From Aquarana catesbeiana (Eukaryota; Chordata; Amphibia; Anura; Ranidae), in the NCBI RefSeq assembly GCF_042186555.1, contig NC_133328.1, positions 337,646,539-337,710,538 of the forward strand: DNA of 64,000 nt, in the 5' to 3' direction. The notes beneath the pieces are model-generated. The model had not been told where the DNA came from. It worked only from the letters and a program-made list of their open reading frames with translations, and did not search any database. A program made the position numbers and the translations under genes. Positions within the stretch are counted from its first letter, which is position 1; each line of letters opens with the position of its first letter. This document shows positions 62,077-64,000 of the stretch, piece by piece.

Positions 62077-63052
62077 ATGGACGGAACTGAGCCTGAAGCA
62101 CTGGATATGGACTCCTCTCCCTCACAGTCCTCTGACAGAGGTAAGCGACCTCCACCTACACCAAACCAATCCCCTGATAAGGTCCCTCAATATAAAAAAC
62201 AACTGTGGTCTCCTCCCCCACAACCCCATTTTGTGGAAGACGCTCAGGAATCACTAGCAGCTCTCCCCACAAGTGATCAGCCTGCATCTGAACATACACT
62301 AAAGCTCATGCTGCTCTCTCTCCACAAAGACATCCAAAGGGAACTCTGCTCTTCTATCTCCCAGCTTAATATGCGTGTGGATCACATTGATGAACGTGCT
62401 GACATAGCTGAGAAACAGATTTCTGACAACACTAAAGCCTATAATGATATGGTGTCTGCATTTGAGAAACAATCACAAGAGCTCCGCAACGTACAAGTTA
62501 TATTGTCGGACCTTGAGAATCGGTCCCGCCTTAACAACATAAAATTTTGCAGTATACCCGAAAGCGTTAAACCTGCTGACCTGCATACTTACCTACAACA
62601 TCTGTTTCTAAAATTGCTCCCACATCTCAACATACCTGATCTCACAATAGATCGCACCCACAGGCTTCCTAAGCCAACCTATCTACCTAATGATGTACCT
62701 CGGGATGTCCTGGCATGTATACATTTTTACCACATCAAGGACCAGGTCCTCAGAGCAACAAGAGCTGCCCCTCCCAGCTCCCTATGCAGGGATCTCCCTG
62801 TATGCCGACATATCTGCGGCCACTGCACAATGCAGGAAAGAATTTGCCCCAGTTACCTCTGTCCTCCGTGACCACAACATCCCCTATAAGTGGGATTTCC
62901 CGGCTAAGCTCATAGTGACCCATCAAGATCACACCGCCACATTCAACTCCCCTAAAGAGGGCATAAAAAGTCTTCTCAACTGGGGCCTCATAAATGCTCC
63001 ACCACTCTCCTGTCCACGCAGACTGTCCTACCAGCAACGCTCGGAGCCATGA
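62077..63052 (+). pseudogene. L1-c ORF1, frameshifted in the C-terminal domain
   Basis: It opens MDGTEPEALDMDSSPSQSSD, with a Pro/Ser-rich N-terminus, a coiled-coil part (LLSLHKDIQRELCSSISQLN, IDERADIAEKQISDNTKAYN, FEKQSQELRNVQVILSDLEN) and the RRM signature DLENRSRLNNIKF. Near 62770 the frame changes; the C-terminal domain (ISLYADISAATAQCRKEF, NIPYKWDFPAKL) runs on to 63052 in another frame. A one-base lesion is enough to explain this. Confidence 0.85.
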
Positions 63053-63445
63053 TATGCCAAACAACGTACATCATAATGTACTCTTTCTTGTCTCACTGAT
63101 CGGTAGCTCTATAAGCCAGAAGTAACCTGTTCTTTGTTAACTAGCCACATAAATGTCCCAGTGGTGGTTCATCGTTACTCTCACTACTTGCCACCTCTGT
63201 TTTGTATAGGGTGCTACGCACGCCTACAAGTTCTAATACAATTATAGTTGTTATCACTCTATACACGGTTAATAAGTTATCAATGATATCTGTATTTCTT
63301 TTTGACTATTTCTTGTTTTTCTTTGTTAGGGGAAAACCTTGTATTTTAATTTACATCTTTCTCCTCATCATATGTGTATTGGACTCGGAGTATCATATGG
63401 TATAATCTTATTCTACATTCCTAGACGTCCCCCTAAACGCTCCCC

Positions 63446-63961
63446 ATGGCTTACACTATATCCTCAATTAACGCAAATGGTCTTAATTCACCTTTCAAAC
63501 GTAATTTACTATGGAAAGAGGCCCTCTCCCTACAAATGGACATACTATGTGTCCAGGAAACACACTTTCTGGCTAGACACCCACCAAAATGCTCCCACAA
63601 ACAATTCACCCAATATTACTTCTCTAATGCTCCTAAAAATAAGGCTGGGGTCATGATAGCTGTCAGAGCTTCCCTTGCCTTCAAGCTTGAACACATTGAA
63701 ATTGATCCTGATGGACACTATCTGTTTGTATCTGCCACTGTTAATGGTCATTACATTACGATAGCCAACATTTACTCTCCCAACAAGCGTCAGCATCGTT
63801 TTTACAAAGATCTCATACACAAAATACAACCCCTTAGAAGATCCTACCTAATTATCTGTGGAGATTTTAATGACAATATTTATAGCTCCCTAGACACTAC
63901 AAATACCTCTAAAAGACGCTCCTCTGCTCTGTCCTCTTTTAAAGACAGGGAAAATCTATAA
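63446..63961 (+). pseudogene. L1-c ORF2, endonuclease N-terminal part (runs to the window edge)
   Basis: It starts MAYTISSINANGLNSPFKRN and carries the APE-type endonuclease motifs: NANGLN, DILCVQETHF, ANIYSPNKRQ and GDFNDN. A stop at 63959-63961 is probably due to a two-base loss just before it, because the following bases read NIHGDAITMRKKD in another frame to the end of the window. The RT part is not in view. Confidence 0.85.
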
Positions 63962-64000
63962 CATCCATGGAGATGCCATCACGATGAGGAAAAAGATTAT

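Larger units (their letters stand above)
61640..64000 (+). mobile_element. L1-c: 5' half of a Tx1-like L1 LINE (3' end off window)
   Basis: The GC-rich start TAGGGCGTGGCCGAGCGG (about 61642) is followed by GAGATGGCTGCTTGATC; L1-b has the same GGCGTGGCC start and an equivalent GAGATGGCTGCTTGA. About 430 bp of 5' UTR, ORF1, a spacer and the beginning of ORF2 follow in order. The 3' end and target duplication lie outside the window. Confidence 0.85.

Overview
This is vertebrate nuclear DNA, most likely from a frog, and quite possibly a true frog (Ranidae). The guess rests on the mix of repeats: Tx1-like L1 LINEs, a Penelope-like element, short TTAA-flanked piggyBac-type elements whose ends begin TTAACCRCTT, Harbinger elements, a large foldback element and gammaretrovirus-like endogenous retroviruses (ERVs). 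It is inferred from general knowledge of these families; no database was searched. I see no conventional single-copy host gene, and no tRNA, rRNA or CRISPR array. Almost every long open frame belongs to a mobile element, so the window is best read as a stack of insertions whose order can be worked out from target-site duplications (TSDs).  Layout. 1-1480: 3' end of a Penelope-like retroelement (GIY-YIG endonuclease plus a decayed hammerhead-like motif). 1484-4430: Tc1 remnant, TA microsatellite, a small MITE and unassigned sequence. 4434-7325: old repeat pieces with nested piggyBac-type elements, minisatellites and a tandem duplication. 7326-9845: an L1 with an open ORF1 but a collapsed ORF2. 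10561-24898 (+): ERV-1, a broken provirus with paired LTRs, TSD GTGTC and a tRNA-Pro-like primer site. It carries a 2.2-kb foldback element in gag, a hAT MITE in pol, a 5'-truncated L1 in pol and a piggyBac-type composite in env. 24904-29070: a mariner remnant, a VNTR and unassigned DNA. 29072-29493: a Harbinger MITE.  29750 to about 51800: an apparently single, very large Harbinger-type transposon. It holds a HARBI1-like transposase (+), a NAIF1-like Myb/SANT gene (-) and a MADF-domain gene (+). It is pried apart by two full-length L1s: L1-a (32433-38818, TSD of 14 bp) and L1-b (39052-46723, TSD of 16 bp, itself carrying a Harbinger MITE). Taking out both L1s at their TSDs makes the transposase side contiguous with the Myb/MADF side. 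52314-60897 (-): ERV-2, a relative of ERV-1 with open gag, pol and env; its two 456-bp LTRs differ at only one base that I can find. 61640-64000: the 5' half of a third L1 (L1-c), cut by the window edge.  Working together. In ERV-2, gag and pol share one frame across a single UGA, env overlaps the end of pol, and PBS, PPT and LTRs are all present, so the whole retroviral plan can be read. In the Harbinger element, the transposase, a DNA-binding Myb/SANT partner and a MADF partner look like a three-protein set, with the last two divergently transcribed from a region of about 290 bp. All three are now inactivated by point lesions or frameshifts. The L1s would supply their own ORF1/ORF2 machinery; each copy here has at least one visible lesion.
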